This document shows, piece by piece, positions 48,672-59,289 of a stretch of DNA of 64,000 nt. Each line of letters begins with the position of its first letter. Position 1 is the first letter of the stretch. Source of the stretch: Sediminibacterium soli (GTDB taxonomy: Bacteria > Bacteroidota > Bacteroidia > Chitinophagales > Chitinophagaceae); contig NZ_JAACJR010000006.1 in the NCBI RefSeq assembly GCF_009939225.1, positions 1 through 64,000 on the forward strand, in the 5' to 3' direction. The notes under the pieces are model-generated. The model saw only the letters and a program-made list of their open reading frames with translations. It was not told where the DNA came from and made no database searches. The position numbers were made by a program, and so were the translations under genes.

Positions 48672-49751
48672 ATGAAAAAAATCAGCATCCTGTTTTTTCC
48701 TGCGGTCATTGCTTTCACAGGCATTGTTTTTGCGCAGCCTGCCGCAGCCGATTCTGTGCTGTTTGCGGGCGAGAAGCATTTCAGGAATGTGCAGCAGCTC
48801 ACTTTCGGCGGAGACAATGCGGAAGCCTACTGGAGTTACGACGGCAAATACATCGTCTTTCAGCGCACCAATCCCAAAGAAGGGTTGGCCTGCGACCAGA
48901 TCTTTATCGGCAAACTGCCGGCGCCGGGAGAGAAGTTCACCTATAAAATGATCAGCCCGGGTAAAGGGCGCACCACCTGTGCTTTTTTTCTTCCCGACGG
49001 GAAACATATTATTTATGCGTCCACCCACCTGGGTGCGGATACCTGTCCGCCGGTTCCGGATCGTGCCAGGTATGGCAACAAGTATATCTGGCCGCTGTAT
49101 GACAGCTACGATATATTCATGGCCGACCTGAACGGAAAGATCGTTAGGCAGCTGACTACCGCCAAAGGCTATGATGCGGAAGCCACCCTTTCTCCCGACG
49201 GTAAAAAAATGATCTACTGCAGCGATAAAGACGGCGATCTGGAATTGTATGTGATGGATATTGCCAGCGGCCGGGAAAAACGCATCACGCATACCCCTGG
49301 CTACGACGGCGGCGCATGGTTCAGTCCCGACGGTAAAAAGATCGTGTGGCGTGCCAGTCGCCCGAAAACAGAGACAGAACTTACAGCGTACAAAACGCTG
49401 CTGGCAGACGGTATGGTGGCGCCTACCAATATGGAAGTATGGGTGGCCAATGCCGATGGTTCGGGCGCCAGGCAGATCACCAGCCTGGGCCAGGCAAACT
49501 GGGCGCCTAATTTTACGCCAGACAGCAAACGCATTATTTTCTGCAGTAACCACGAATACAAAAGAGGTTTTCCCTTCAATATGTACCTGACGGGTCTGGA
49601 TGGCAAGGGCCTGGAAAAGATCAGCCGCGACAAAGGCTTTGATGCATTCCCGATGTTCAGTCCTGATGGTAAAAAGATCATCTTTGCATCCAACAGGAAC
49701 AATGGCGGAACCCGGGATACCAACCTGTTCGTGGCCGACTGGGTAGATTAA
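48672..49751 (+). CDS. Exported PD40/TolB-like beta-propeller protein
   Basis: This 359-residue protein has a signal peptide (about 1-21, ending VFAQ) and at least six propeller repeats of the type FSPDGKKIIFAS (also WSYDGKYIVFQR, FLPDGKHIIYAS, LSPDGKKMIYCS, FSPDGKKIVWRA, FTPDSKRIIFCS). The repeats resemble the TolB/PD40 family and suggest a six- or seven-bladed propeller in the periplasm that binds a partner. No protease or hydrolase domain is attached. The start at 48672 (MKKIS) gives the signal peptide directly; the longer frame from 48636 does not. Confidence 0.85.
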   Translation: MKKISILFFPAVIAFTGIVFAQPAAADSVLFAGEKHFRNVQQLTFGGDNAEAYWSYDGKYIVFQRTNPKEGLACDQIFIGKLPAPGEKFTYKMISPGKGRTTCAFFLPDGKHIIYASTHLGADTCPPVPDRARYGNKYIWPLYDSYDIFMADLNGKIVRQLTTAKGYDAEATLSPDGKKMIYCSDKDGDLELYVMDIASGREKRITHTPGYDGGAWFSPDGKKIVWRASRPKTETELTAYKTLLADGMVAPTNMEVWVANADGSGARQITSLGQANWAPNFTPDSKRIIFCSNHEYKRGFPFNMYLTGLDGKGLEKISRDKGFDAFPMFSPDGKKIIFASNRNNGGTRDTNLFVADWVD

Positions 49752-49825
49752 TACCGTATACGCATACCGGCCATTGCCGGCAGACCGATAAAAGCACTAT
49801 ATTCAATCACGCAAAACCATACGCT

Positions 49826-50296
49826 ATGCAAACCGGTTTTCTTCATTTACATAACCTGCTTCGCTGGGTGATCCTGATCCTGTTACTGGTATCCATCGTA
49901 AAAGCCTATACCGGCTGGCAGAAAAAGAAAGTGTTTTCACCGGGCGATAAAAAAGTATGGCTGTTTACCATGATCAGTGCGCATATTACGCTGGTACTGG
50001 GATTGTACCAGGTACTGGTGGGCCGGTTCGGGATATTCACCACACAGCTTCCGGAAGGCACCAGTGTTATGAAAGACAAATTCTACCGGTTCTACTGGGT
50101 GGAACATCCGGCAGGCATGATCATTGCGATTGCATTGATTACGATGGCGCATGGTATGGCCAAAAAAACCGTGGCAGACGAGGTGAAATACAAAAAGGCT
50201 TTTTACTATTTCCTTTTTGCACTGATCGTGATACTCGCCACCGTGCCCTGGCCGTTCAGGGAGATCGTGGGCAGACCCTGGTTTCCGGGAGCCTGA
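49826..50296 (+). CDS. Small four-helix membrane protein
   Basis: This 156-residue protein has four hydrophobic segments (about 12-28, 48-66, 92-112, 125-143). Conserved-looking His residues at LHLHNLLRW (about 7-9), SAHITLVLG, VEHPAGMII and ALITMAHGMA suggest haem or metal binding in the membrane, as in cytochrome b561-like folds. I recognise no named family, although similar short membrane proteins are common in Bacteroidota. It stands between the PD40 gene and another membrane protein on the same strand. Confidence 0.7.
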   Translation: MQTGFLHLHNLLRWVILILLLVSIVKAYTGWQKKKVFSPGDKKVWLFTMISAHITLVLGLYQVLVGRFGIFTTQLPEGTSVMKDKFYRFYWVEHPAGMIIAIALITMAHGMAKKTVADEVKYKKAFYYFLFALIVILATVPWPFREIVGRPWFPGA

Positions 50297-50390
50297 TGTT
50301 TCCCGCGTTGACCATTGTCAGATGAGGCTGTAGGTGCGGATCGTTATAATAGGCTGTTGTTTTTCTGATCAACGACAAAATGCTACGCAT

Positions 50391-50888
50391 ATGAATACGC
50401 CTGCCAGGAAAAGTCCTCTGCGCATCGTACTGCTTGCCGGTTTTGTAGCCGGTACGCTCGATATTCTTGCGGCCTTTACGCAATTCTACCTCAAAACAGG
50501 CAAGGACCCGCTGGTTATTCTCAGGTACATAGCAAGCGCTGCGGTGGGTAAGGAAAAAGCCTATGGCGGTGGTGCGGAGATGTACCTGCTCGGGTTGCTG
50601 TTTCATTATATCATTGCGTATGGACTTACGATCTTTTTCTTCTGGCTGTACCCTTACTGGAACGTGTTGGGCCGCAACCGTTTTATCACCGCGGTGATCT
50701 ATGGCATTTTTGCCTGGATGGTAACCGCCCTTGTGATCGTGCCGCTGAGCTTTATCGGGAAATTTCCGTCCGACCCGGGCCAGGCAGCCATAGCCATCCT
50801 GATACTGATCTGTATGATCGGGTTGCCGCTGTCTTTTATCATAGGCAAATACCACGACAGGAACGTGCATATCGATGAAGTGCTGTAG
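50391..50888 (+). CDS. Multi-pass membrane protein of unknown function
   Basis: This 165-residue protein has four predicted membrane helices (about 11-29, 60-82, 94-116, 128-150). The start at 50391 (MNTPARKSPLRI) is preferred because the upstream codons from 50334 are an unlikely N-terminus. It has no recognised domain; the helix pattern resembles small DUF-type membrane proteins. It is 49 bp upstream of the DUF1080 gene on the same strand. Confidence 0.68.
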   Translation: MNTPARKSPLRIVLLAGFVAGTLDILAAFTQFYLKTGKDPLVILRYIASAAVGKEKAYGGGAEMYLLGLLFHYIIAYGLTIFFFWLYPYWNVLGRNRFITAVIYGIFAWMVTALVIVPLSFIGKFPSDPGQAAIAILILICMIGLPLSFIIGKYHDRNVHIDEVL

Positions 50889-50937
50889 CGATGCGGCACC
50901 GGTTGAATACAGGCATGAAAACCATAAAACACCATTC

Positions 50938-51609
50938 ATGAAAACAAGGCTGCTACTACTGACCTGCTTTTTACAGGTGAGCGTTGTGTTTGCACAGAAA
51001 CAGAACAGTTCCGAATTATTTGATGGCAAAACCTTACAGGGCTGGCGTACCTACCAGCACAAACCCGCCGACTCATGGTTTGTTGTTGACGGAATGCTTG
51101 CCAACAAGGGCAACAAAGACCCCAATACCAGGCATGCAGACCTGATCACCGAAAAACAGTATGAAAATTTTGCGTTGTCGGTCGACTGGAAAATAGCGCC
51201 GCAGGCCAACAGCGGCATACTGTACCTGGTAACGGAAGACAATCCGGCTTCTTACCAGAGCGGACCGGAATACCAGCTGATCGACGACAAAGGCTATCCC
51301 GCCAAACTGGAGGAATGGCAGAAAACAGGCGCCAACTATGCCATGGATCCGCCGCTGACAGATGCCACCAAGCCTGCAGGTGAATGGAATCATACCGAGA
51401 TCATCGTCAACAAAGGCAATGTAACGCATTGGCTGAACGGCAAAAAAGTAGCGGAGTATACCATCGGCAGCGATAGCTGGAACCAGCACAGGACTTCGGG
51501 TAAATGGAAAGACACAAAACCGTACGGACTTGCAAAAAAAGGCCATATCGCATTACAGGATCATGGCGGAGAAGCCTGGTTCAGGAATATCAGGATACGC
51601 GAATTATAA
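50938..51609 (+). CDS. Secreted DUF1080 (3-keto-disaccharide hydrolase-type) protein
   Basis: This 223-residue protein has a signal peptide (about 1-19, ending VFAQ) and one concanavalin-like DUF1080 domain: ELFDGKTLQGWRTYQ (about 24-38), NFALSVDWKIAPQANSGILY, YQLIDDKGYP, GEWNHTEIIVNKGNVTHWLN and HIALQDHGGEAWFRNIRIRE at the end. Members of this family bind or cleave glycosides, some acting on 3-keto sugars. Its stop overlaps the start of the next gene (TAATG), indicating coupled translation with a lipoprotein. Confidence 0.88.
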   Translation: MKTRLLLLTCFLQVSVVFAQKQNSSELFDGKTLQGWRTYQHKPADSWFVVDGMLANKGNKDPNTRHADLITEKQYENFALSVDWKIAPQANSGILYLVTEDNPASYQSGPEYQLIDDKGYPAKLEEWQKTGANYAMDPPLTDATKPAGEWNHTEIIVNKGNVTHWLNGKKVAEYTIGSDSWNQHRTSGKWKDTKPYGLAKKGHIALQDHGGEAWFRNIRIREL

Positions 51610-52439
51610 TGCGCGGGCCGATAAGACCGATCATGCTCCTGGCGTTCCTGGCGGCCATATTGTTTGCTGCCTGTAGTCCGTACAAACTGATGCAATGGCC
51701 GGTGAGAAGCGCGGAAGCGGGCAGGGCAGGGGCAACCGAATTCTACCAGACAGTGGCCGCCTGGAAATGGCGCGAGCGGGACTCGCTGGCAAAAGCCTAT
51801 ATCCTCTCGGGCAATTACCCTTCTTTTCTCCGGCAATTCGCACCGGTGCATGCTTCGGTAACCGATAGCGTATCGGGGCAAAGAACCGATGCGGTGTACT
51901 ATGTTTCCCAGGATTATTTATCGCTCGGCACCGATGATGACTGGGCAAGGATTCCGCTGACACCGATGGCGGCGCAGGTGATTGCAGACAGTTTTCATTG
52001 TTTTCTTCCCACCAGAAAAATCGTGAACGATATTTACGCGCAGGCAGCGGTAAAACTGGCGCCTGTTCCGATGTATGCCTTCCGCGACAGTTCTGTAACC
52101 ATGTGGCAGCACCACCTGATCATAGAAGGCCAGCGCAGGGGGCGTAAGGGACTGATAGCTGGTATCAAGAAAGATGTTGTACTGTCGGGGAAACTAACCA
52201 GGGAAGCGCGCCCCGACCGCGAAGCCATTTACGGCTGGCACAAACCCGATGGCAAACCGATACAGCCTCTCTATACCGGCCATATCAGCTGGTGGGTTGA
52301 TTACAGCCATGGTATCCGTCTTGTTTACCGTACCATATGGGTGAACCGTAAGCCGATGGATTATACCGAAGTGTTGAAAGATCCCAAACTGCAGCATCTG
52401 CTGTGTGATGAAGAGGGCTGCGATATGTGGCGGTATTAA
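51609..52439 (+). CDS. Lipoprotein of unknown function
   Basis: This 276-residue protein has a lipoprotein signal with lipobox LFAAC (Cys about 22). The mature part begins with WPVRSAEAGRAGATEFYQTV and contains a beta-rich region (VYYVSQDYLSLGTDDDWARI) and late Trp/Tyr residues (HISWWVDYSHGIRLVYRTIW). I recognise no family. It overlaps the DUF1080 stop by one base (TAATG) and probably works with it at the cell surface. The DinB gene converges 7 bp after its stop with no obvious terminator between. Confidence 0.68.
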   Translation: MRGPIRPIMLLAFLAAILFAACSPYKLMQWPVRSAEAGRAGATEFYQTVAAWKWRERDSLAKAYILSGNYPSFLRQFAPVHASVTDSVSGQRTDAVYYVSQDYLSLGTDDDWARIPLTPMAAQVIADSFHCFLPTRKIVNDIYAQAAVKLAPVPMYAFRDSSVTMWQHHLIIEGQRRGRKGLIAGIKKDVVLSGKLTREARPDREAIYGWHKPDGKPIQPLYTGHISWWVDYSHGIRLVYRTIWVNRKPMDYTEVLKDPKLQHLLCDEEGCDMWRY

Positions 52440-52446
52440 GGAAGCC

Positions 52447-52953
52447 CTAATACCTTTCTTCGATGATTTGCTGGTGGTGCAGCAGGTGTCCGTAAATGAT
52501 ATAGCCGAGCGAATTGGCCGTGATGGCTTTATTGCTGGCGGTACCCGATGCTGCCAGTTGTTCCTCGTTAAGCGAAGCGATCAGCAGGTCGGTTGATTTG
52601 CGCAGCGCCAGGAACTCTTCCTTGAGCGAATCGAAACTTCTTTCATTGGCCAGTGAGTTCTCCGAAAAAAGATTTTCGTCAAAAGAAGCCAGGGGCGTTT
52701 TGTCTTTTCTTGCAATACGCAGCAGGCGGTAGCTCATAACATGCTCGGTATCGATCACGTGCTGCAGCACTTCTTTCAGCGTCCATTTATCCGGGGCATA
52801 CCGGTGCAGGGCTTTTGCTTCGGGTATGGCGGTATAGAATGCCGCCAGGGCGTCGGCATATGTACGGGTTGCTTCGGCAAGGCTGTCTGTCGCCACTTTG
52901 GAGATATATTTTCCGAAATACTCGGGAAAATCGGTTGGTTTTGGTCTTGACAT
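52447..52953 (-). CDS. DinB-family protein
   Basis: This 168-residue four-helix-bundle protein has the metal-site His residues of the DinB/YfiT group: VLQHVIDTEHVMSYRLLRIA (about 68-87) and a late His pair in YIIYGHLLHHQQIIEERY. Members act as thiol-dependent transferases or damage-induced metalloenzymes; the substrate is unknown. It overlaps the start of no other gene but its first base is the last base of the S8 protease stop (52953), so the two are probably one operon. Confidence 0.85.
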   Translation of the reverse strand: MSRPKPTDFPEYFGKYISKVATDSLAEATRTYADALAAFYTAIPEAKALHRYAPDKWTLKEVLQHVIDTEHVMSYRLLRIARKDKTPLASFDENLFSENSLANERSFDSLKEEFLALRKSTDLLIASLNEEQLAASGTASNKAITANSLGYIIYGHLLHHQQIIEERY

Positions 52954-54659
52954 TATGGTTTGGCTGTTTGTACCGTGCTGTTCTGCCTGATCAGTTCCTG
53001 TGTGGCGGTTGCGCGCTGTATCCTGGTGGTATCCGCTGCTTCCACCGCCTGGTAGGCATTGATGATACCGCCGGTTTTGCTTAGCTGGTTGAAAGGGAAA
53101 CCCTGTTCATCAGGACCGGGTTTGATGCTCGGCACTTCTGATCCGGGTTTGAAAACGGATTCTTCGATCACTTTTTTCACCTGCGCCGCCGTAAGATGCG
53201 GATAATACGACCTGATCAGCGCCGCCAGTCCGGTTACCACCGGCGAAGCCATACTGGTGCCCTGCAGGTTGCCATAACTGTGCGTGCCGGGAAAAGTGGA
53301 ATACATTTTTACCCCCGGTGCAAACACATCCACATTGTTCTTGCCGTAATTGCTGAAAGAAGCGGTAACGCTGCCCGATATTTTCGGATCGCTGCTTGCG
53401 CCAACGGTGATGAAATTGGTGGCCCTGGCATTCCACTGGCGCAGCCAGGGATTGGGGTAACCTTCCTTGGTATCGAGATCATTGCTTTCGTTACCCGAAG
53501 CATGAACAATCAGTACATCGTGCTGCTCGGCATATTTCACGGCGCTGTCCACCCATCTTTTTTCGGGTGAGAAATATTTGCCAAAGCTCATGTTGATCAG
53601 TTTGGCACCATTGTCTACCGCGTAGCGGATGGCCAGCGCAATGTCCTTGTCGTACTCATCCCCATCGGGTACCACGCGCAGCATCATGATCTTTACATTA
53701 TCCGCAACACCGTTGATGCCGATGCCATTGTTTCTTTCCGCGCCGATCAAACCGCATACATGCGTGCCGTGCTTGGCGCCGCTGGCGGGTCCCATCACAT
53801 CGTTGTTGCCATAAAATCTGTCGGAGAAATTATTGTAGTTGTCCTTAATGATATCCTTCCGGTAGTCAACAGGCGGATTGGTTTTTGCCTCCAGCGCCGA
53901 TTTCATCTTGTCCATTTCCTCTTCGAGATCGGCAAGCATGCTGGTGTTCTTTTCGTCGGCATCTGCCTGGAACATTTTCATACAGGAGAGATAGCCCAGT
54001 TTGGCTTCTTTCCCCGGTTTGGTCACGGGCAGAAATTTCTCCAGCTTTTCACAGGTATATTCGTCCATACCCATCTCTGCACGAAGAATTTTATCGTAAC
54101 GCTTCAATGCTTTGGCGGTTACCTCCACCATCAGCAACTGCATCTGTTCGTCGGCGTTAACGTTCATCTGCGCCGACACATCTTTCCACAATTTGTATTC
54201 GTCCTGTTCCTGTGCAGACAGTGCTGCGCTGTCGATGGCCCTGCCTTCAAATTTTTCTTTCAGTCGGTAATAGGTGCGCGATTTTTCGTCGGAAGCCTTT
54301 ACCACGTTGCGGCCGTCTTTGCCGCCGAGAAAATTCCAGCCATATACATCGTCTATATAACCGTTGTGGTCGTCATCGATGCCGTTTCCGGGAATTTCTT
54401 TGGGGTTCTTCCATAAAATATTCCTGAGGTCTTCATGTGTGGTGTCTACGCCTGAATCCAGCACTGCAACGATTACCTGTTTGGGGTTTTTGTTTTTTTC
54501 TTTCAGGAAAGAATAGGCTTTATCAAGACTGATCCCGTAAAACGCATCCTTTTTAGGATCAAGCTGATACCAGTCTTTCGGAACATCCGACTGTGCAATA
54601 GAGCGCAAGGAGAACAGTGGCAACGCCACCACGGCAAGTACAATCCCACGATGCATCAT
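52953..54659 (-). CDS. Secreted S8 (subtilisin-like) serine protease
   Basis: This 568-residue protein has a signal peptide (about 1-22, ending SIAQ). The catalytic Asp is in VAVLDSGVDTTHEDL (about 66), His in KHGTHVCGLIGAERN (about 298) and Ser in GTSMASPVVTGLAAL (about 470). The Asp and His are about 230 residues apart, much more than the usual 35, because a helical, charged insert (about 110-270) lies between them; such inserts occur in other Bacteroidota subtilases. No pro-domain or type 9 secretion C-terminal domain is evident. It should degrade or process proteins in the periplasm or outside. Confidence 0.92.
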   Translation of the reverse strand: MMHRGIVLAVVALPLFSLRSIAQSDVPKDWYQLDPKKDAFYGISLDKAYSFLKEKNKNPKQVIVAVLDSGVDTTHEDLRNILWKNPKEIPGNGIDDDHNGYIDDVYGWNFLGGKDGRNVVKASDEKSRTYYRLKEKFEGRAIDSAALSAQEQDEYKLWKDVSAQMNVNADEQMQLLMVEVTAKALKRYDKILRAEMGMDEYTCEKLEKFLPVTKPGKEAKLGYLSCMKMFQADADEKNTSMLADLEEEMDKMKSALEAKTNPPVDYRKDIIKDNYNNFSDRFYGNNDVMGPASGAKHGTHVCGLIGAERNNGIGINGVADNVKIMMLRVVPDGDEYDKDIALAIRYAVDNGAKLINMSFGKYFSPEKRWVDSAVKYAEQHDVLIVHASGNESNDLDTKEGYPNPWLRQWNARATNFITVGASSDPKISGSVTASFSNYGKNNVDVFAPGVKMYSTFPGTHSYGNLQGTSMASPVVTGLAALIRSYYPHLTAAQVKKVIEESVFKPGSEVPSIKPGPDEQGFPFNQLSKTGGIINAYQAVEAADTTRIQRATATQELIRQNSTVQTAKP

Positions 54660-55015
54660 GTGTAAATTTATTCTAACTACAAATTTGCATAATGATAATG
54701 ATAATTTAATCAGAAAAATCAGTTTTAGGAAAAAGTTAAGTGGAGATTCATTTAATTGATAATCAGTATATTATATATGTTACGGATGGTTGCAGAGAGA
54801 TATTGCCACAGATGGCCGGATTGGCACAGAGCGATTGGCTGTGTAAATGGTCTGTTGGTACACAGGGTTTGTGGCGCAAAAAATCTTCTTCTGTTAATTC
54901 TTTCCTAAGAAAACTTATTTATACGAAGGCTGCGGGCTGTGAGCTGATGTTATGGCATGGATTTTTTAACGATAGCTGCGTAGATAAATCCAAAAAGATA
55001 ACTAAACAGATTCCT
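54660..55015. other. Intergenic region between the S8 protease and CHRD genes
   Basis: This 356-bp stretch holds the divergent upstream regions of both genes. On the minus strand CAAATTTG (7 of 8 to TAnnTTTG) lies about 19 bp before the protease ATG. A 92-codon open frame precedes the CHRD start but looks non-coding. No RNA gene or strong palindrome was seen. Confidence 0.45.
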
Positions 55016-55507
55016 ATGAAACAAGTCATTGGCCAGATCACGAAAAGCACATTGTTTGCTGCCTTGTTGGCAGCTACCGTATTCCTGTTTTCCAATTGTT
55101 CGAAAGACGATGCAAGCGCAGGTATTTCGCTTAGCTATTCTTTAAGCGGCAATGCATCCGCAAGCCAGACAGTTCCTGCCAATAACAGCAACGGTTCGGG
55201 TACGTTCAGCGGCACCTACGATGCAAGAACAAAAGTGATGACCTATACCAGTACCTGGACCAACCTGAGCGGTGCCCCGCTGACGGCGGGTCTTTTTTCG
55301 GGTGCTTCGGGTCAGGTAGGTGCATCTATCACTGCCTGGTCGGTATCCGGCAGCGGTCAGGGTATTTCAGGAAGCATATCAGCAACCACCACGCTGAATG
55401 CAGAACAGGAAGCCAACCTGCTGGCAGGAAAAATGTATTATATGTTCACAACGGCGGCGCGTAGTTCCGGCGAGATCCGCGGACAGGTCACCGCAACCGC
55501 ACAATAA
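55016..55507 (+). CDS. CHRD-domain lipoprotein
   Basis: This 163-residue protein has a lipoprotein signal with lipobox LFSNC (Cys about 28) followed by one CHRD domain (about 37-160), recognised from LSGNASASQTVPANNSNGSG near its start, TYDARTKVMTYTSTWTNLSG, and SGEIRGQVTATAQ at the end. CHRD domains are found in chordin and in many bacterial secreted proteins; the role is unknown. The ATG at 55016 is chosen because it gives a proper signal; the frame is open from 54740 but the upstream part is not protein-like. A terminator closes it at 55537. Confidence 0.85.
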   Translation: MKQVIGQITKSTLFAALLAATVFLFSNCSKDDASAGISLSYSLSGNASASQTVPANNSNGSGTFSGTYDARTKVMTYTSTWTNLSGAPLTAGLFSGASGQVGASITAWSVSGSGQGISGSISATTTLNAEQEANLLAGKMYYMFTTAARSSGEIRGQVTATAQ

Positions 55508-55536
55508 ATGAATGGGTTGGTTAGAAAAAAGTTGTC

Positions 55537-55562
55537 AGGGCCATTGAGTGATCAATGGCCCT
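55537..55562. terminator. Bidirectional terminator
   Basis: AGGGCCATTGA (55537-55547) and TCAATGGCCCT (55552-55562) are a perfect 11-bp stem with a GTGA loop. An A run precedes it and a T run follows. The right arm overlaps the stop codon of the MFS gene. Confidence 0.85.
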
Positions 55563-56721
55563 TCTTTTTCAGCAGGCTCCATACACCTGCAAAAGGCCCT
55601 GCAGCCAGCAGCATGAATACATAGCTGCTTTGCGAATGCTGGTACACCGCGTTGATGAACTGTATACTCAGGATGGTGATGGCAAACCCGATACTGGTAA
55701 CCAGTGTAATCACCGACCCCCTTACCTGGGCGGGCGCTTCCAGCGCAACGATGGAAGAGAAAAGCGGTGAATCCGCTGCGATGGCGGCGCCCCATACCAG
55801 CAGGTAAACAAGCAATACCGGTGTAGGTGCGCTGATGAATAAAGGCAGGAGCAGGCAGCAGCAGCCCGATACAGCCAAAGCCAGGGTGGCGATGTTTTTG
55901 GCGGGATAATATTTTGACAGCACACCACCCGTCATGCAGGCGATTCCGCCGATGCCGATTACCAGGAAGGCCAGCAGCGAAATATTTCCGGGATCTGCCT
56001 GTATGACCGCGAAATGCATTTTCAGGATCAGGGGAAGGAAAGCCCATACCGTATACAGCTCCCACATATGCCCGAAATAACCCAATGCGGCGGCACGCAG
56101 ACCGGGCTGTTTCCCGATCAGCGACACCACGGCGAAACTGAGTTGCTGTCCCTGTTTACGGTAGGGCCCTTCCGGAACCCGGTACAAAACAAGTGTCCCT
56201 CCTGCCACACAGGCAATGGAAATAGACACGATCACCTGTTGCCAGGGAACGGTCACAGTAAAACTTCTCAGCAAATGCGGGAAAGCAGTACCCAGTACCA
56301 ATGCACCCACAAGAAACCCCAGCGATCTGCCCAGTCCTTCTTTGTAATGATCGGCGGCGATCTTCATCCCCACAGGGTAGATGCCTGCCAGGAAAAATCC
56401 GGTGAGGTACCGCAGCAACAGCAACCAGGTTCCGTCCATCGACCGGTGAATGATGGCGATATTACAGACCGCTGCTGCCAGCGAACACAGGAAAAAAATC
56501 CTTGAAGGCAGAAACCTGTCCGCTACTGCGAGTATGGCAAAAAGCAGAGTGCCGCTGATAAACCCAAGCTGCACCGCACTGGTGAGGTAAGAGAGAAAAG
56601 CGGCAGGCAGCTGCAGCCGGGCAGACAGTTCCGGCAACACTGCATTGCCTGCAAACCATACCGATGTACAGAGAAACTGTGCGATGACGATCGTGGGGAG
56701 GATGCGGGTACTGGCGGGCAA
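55552..56721 (-). CDS. Major facilitator superfamily transporter
   Basis: This 389-residue inner-membrane protein has about twelve hydrophobic helices and MFS features: a charged loop after helix 2 (AILAVADRFLPSRIFF), FFLAGIYPVGMKIAADHYKE in the helix 4-5 region, and a second half beginning after a central loop around 195-215. It is of the cyanate/nitrate-like exporter or drug efflux type, but the substrate cannot be read. It stands alone, with a terminator at its 3' end. The ALDH gene upstream on the same strand is 98 bp away. Confidence 0.87.
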   Translation of the reverse strand: MPASTRILPTIVIAQFLCTSVWFAGNAVLPELSARLQLPAAFLSYLTSAVQLGFISGTLLFAILAVADRFLPSRIFFLCSLAAAVCNIAIIHRSMDGTWLLLLRYLTGFFLAGIYPVGMKIAADHYKEGLGRSLGFLVGALVLGTAFPHLLRSFTVTVPWQQVIVSISIACVAGGTLVLYRVPEGPYRKQGQQLSFAVVSLIGKQPGLRAAALGYFGHMWELYTVWAFLPLILKMHFAVIQADPGNISLLAFLVIGIGGIACMTGGVLSKYYPAKNIATLALAVSGCCCLLLPLFISAPTPVLLVYLLVWGAAIAADSPLFSSIVALEAPAQVRGSVITLVTSIGFAITILSIQFINAVYQHSQSSYVFMLLAAGPFAGVWSLLKKKGH

Positions 56722-56819
56722 GGTTAATGGGTTAAAGAGGTTTTATTGGATTGAATGGTTGCATGGTTAAATTGTTTTTGGCGGCAGCCATTCAACCATG
56801 CAGCCATTTAACTTTATCT

Positions 56820-58352
<1,533 letters not shown>

Positions 58353-58423
58353 TTTGCGGATAAAGATAGGGGGGATAGGGGCAATTGCCGACAGACGCTG
58401 GCAGGGAAGGGGGTTCTAAAACA

Positions 58424-58465
58424 AAAAAGTACTGCCTCCGTTGAGAACAACCGGCAATACTTTTT
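58424..58465 (-). terminator. Terminator of the LytTR/histidine-kinase operon
   Basis: AAAAAGTACTGCC (left) and GGCAATACTTTTT (right) pair over 13 bp with one mismatch around a 16-nt loop. It lies about 120 bp beyond the response-regulator stop on the minus strand. Confidence 0.65.
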
Positions 58466-58584
58466 GAATTGCAATGCTTGACACGTATGAAAAATATCAG
58501 GCATGAAGATATTTGTTGTTGTAACCGGTGGCCTAAAAATTAGGCGTAGGGCTTTTCTGAATCGGGGAAATTGCCCCGGAGACC

Positions 58585-59289
58585 CTATCTCGACTTTGAA
58601 AGCGCCAGTAACTGGTCGTACACCTGGCTGTAGCTGCTGCCGATGGGGATCTCTTTTCCGGCCACCCAGAGCCTGGTCTTGCTGAATTTTTCGATCCGGC
58701 TCAGCGGCACGATAAAAGAACGGTGCACCCTTACGAAATCGCGGGAAGGCAGCTTTTCCTGAATGCTTTTCAGCGTCATCAGCGTGAGTACCGGAGTGGG
58801 TTTGATATAGATCTTGATATAATCGTCCAGCGCTTCTATCAGTTCGATATCTTTCAGGTTGATCTTCATTATCTCGTAATTCACTTTTACGAAGATCGAG
58901 TTGAGCTGCATTTCCTGGCTGCTCAGGAATTCCATGTATTCATTGGCCTTGTAACAGGCTTTGAGAAAACGGTCGTACTCGAAAGGTTTCAGCAGGTAGT
59001 CAATGGCATCCACGCTGAACCCTTCAACGGCAAAATCCTTGAAAGCCGTGGTGAAAATAACCGGCGGTTTTTCCGTCAGTCCTTTATAGAACTGCATGCC
59101 GTTGATATCGGGCATCTGGATATCGAGGAACAGGAGATCGATCTTATGGTCCTGCAGGTACATTCTGGCTTCATCGGTGTTGGTGAACACTTTTTCCAGT
59201 TTCAGAAAGGATATCTTGCTGCAGTACTCGTTGATGAGCTGGAGCGCCAGCGGCTCGTCGTCTATGGCTATACAATGTATCATAATCAC
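58585..59289 (-). CDS. LytTR-family response regulator
   Basis: This 234-residue protein has an N-terminal receiver domain (about 1-120) with the phospho-acceptor Asp in LLFLDIQMPDINGMQF (about 55) and the conserved Lys in LLKPFEYDRFL (about 104), and a C-terminal LytTR DNA-binding domain (about 135-232) with FVRVHRSFIVPLSRIEKF. Such regulators bind direct repeats upstream of target genes. Its start overlaps the histidine kinase stop by 4 bp, so kinase and regulator are one operon. Its own targets are not evident here. Confidence 0.93.
   Translation of the reverse strand: MIMIHCIAIDDEPLALQLINEYCSKISFLKLEKVFTNTDEARMYLQDHKIDLLFLDIQMPDINGMQFYKGLTEKPPVIFTTAFKDFAVEGFSVDAIDYLLKPFEYDRFLKACYKANEYMEFLSSQEMQLNSIFVKVNYEIMKINLKDIELIEALDDYIKIYIKPTPVLTLMTLKSIQEKLPSRDFVRVHRSFIVPLSRIEKFSKTRLWVAGKEIPIGSSYSQVYDQLLALSKSR

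Noticed and set aside
47772..49553. A 593-residue TPR protein
   Set aside because: The N-terminal half reads antisense through the PD40 propeller gene. The lipoprotein start at 48581 has its own promoter box.
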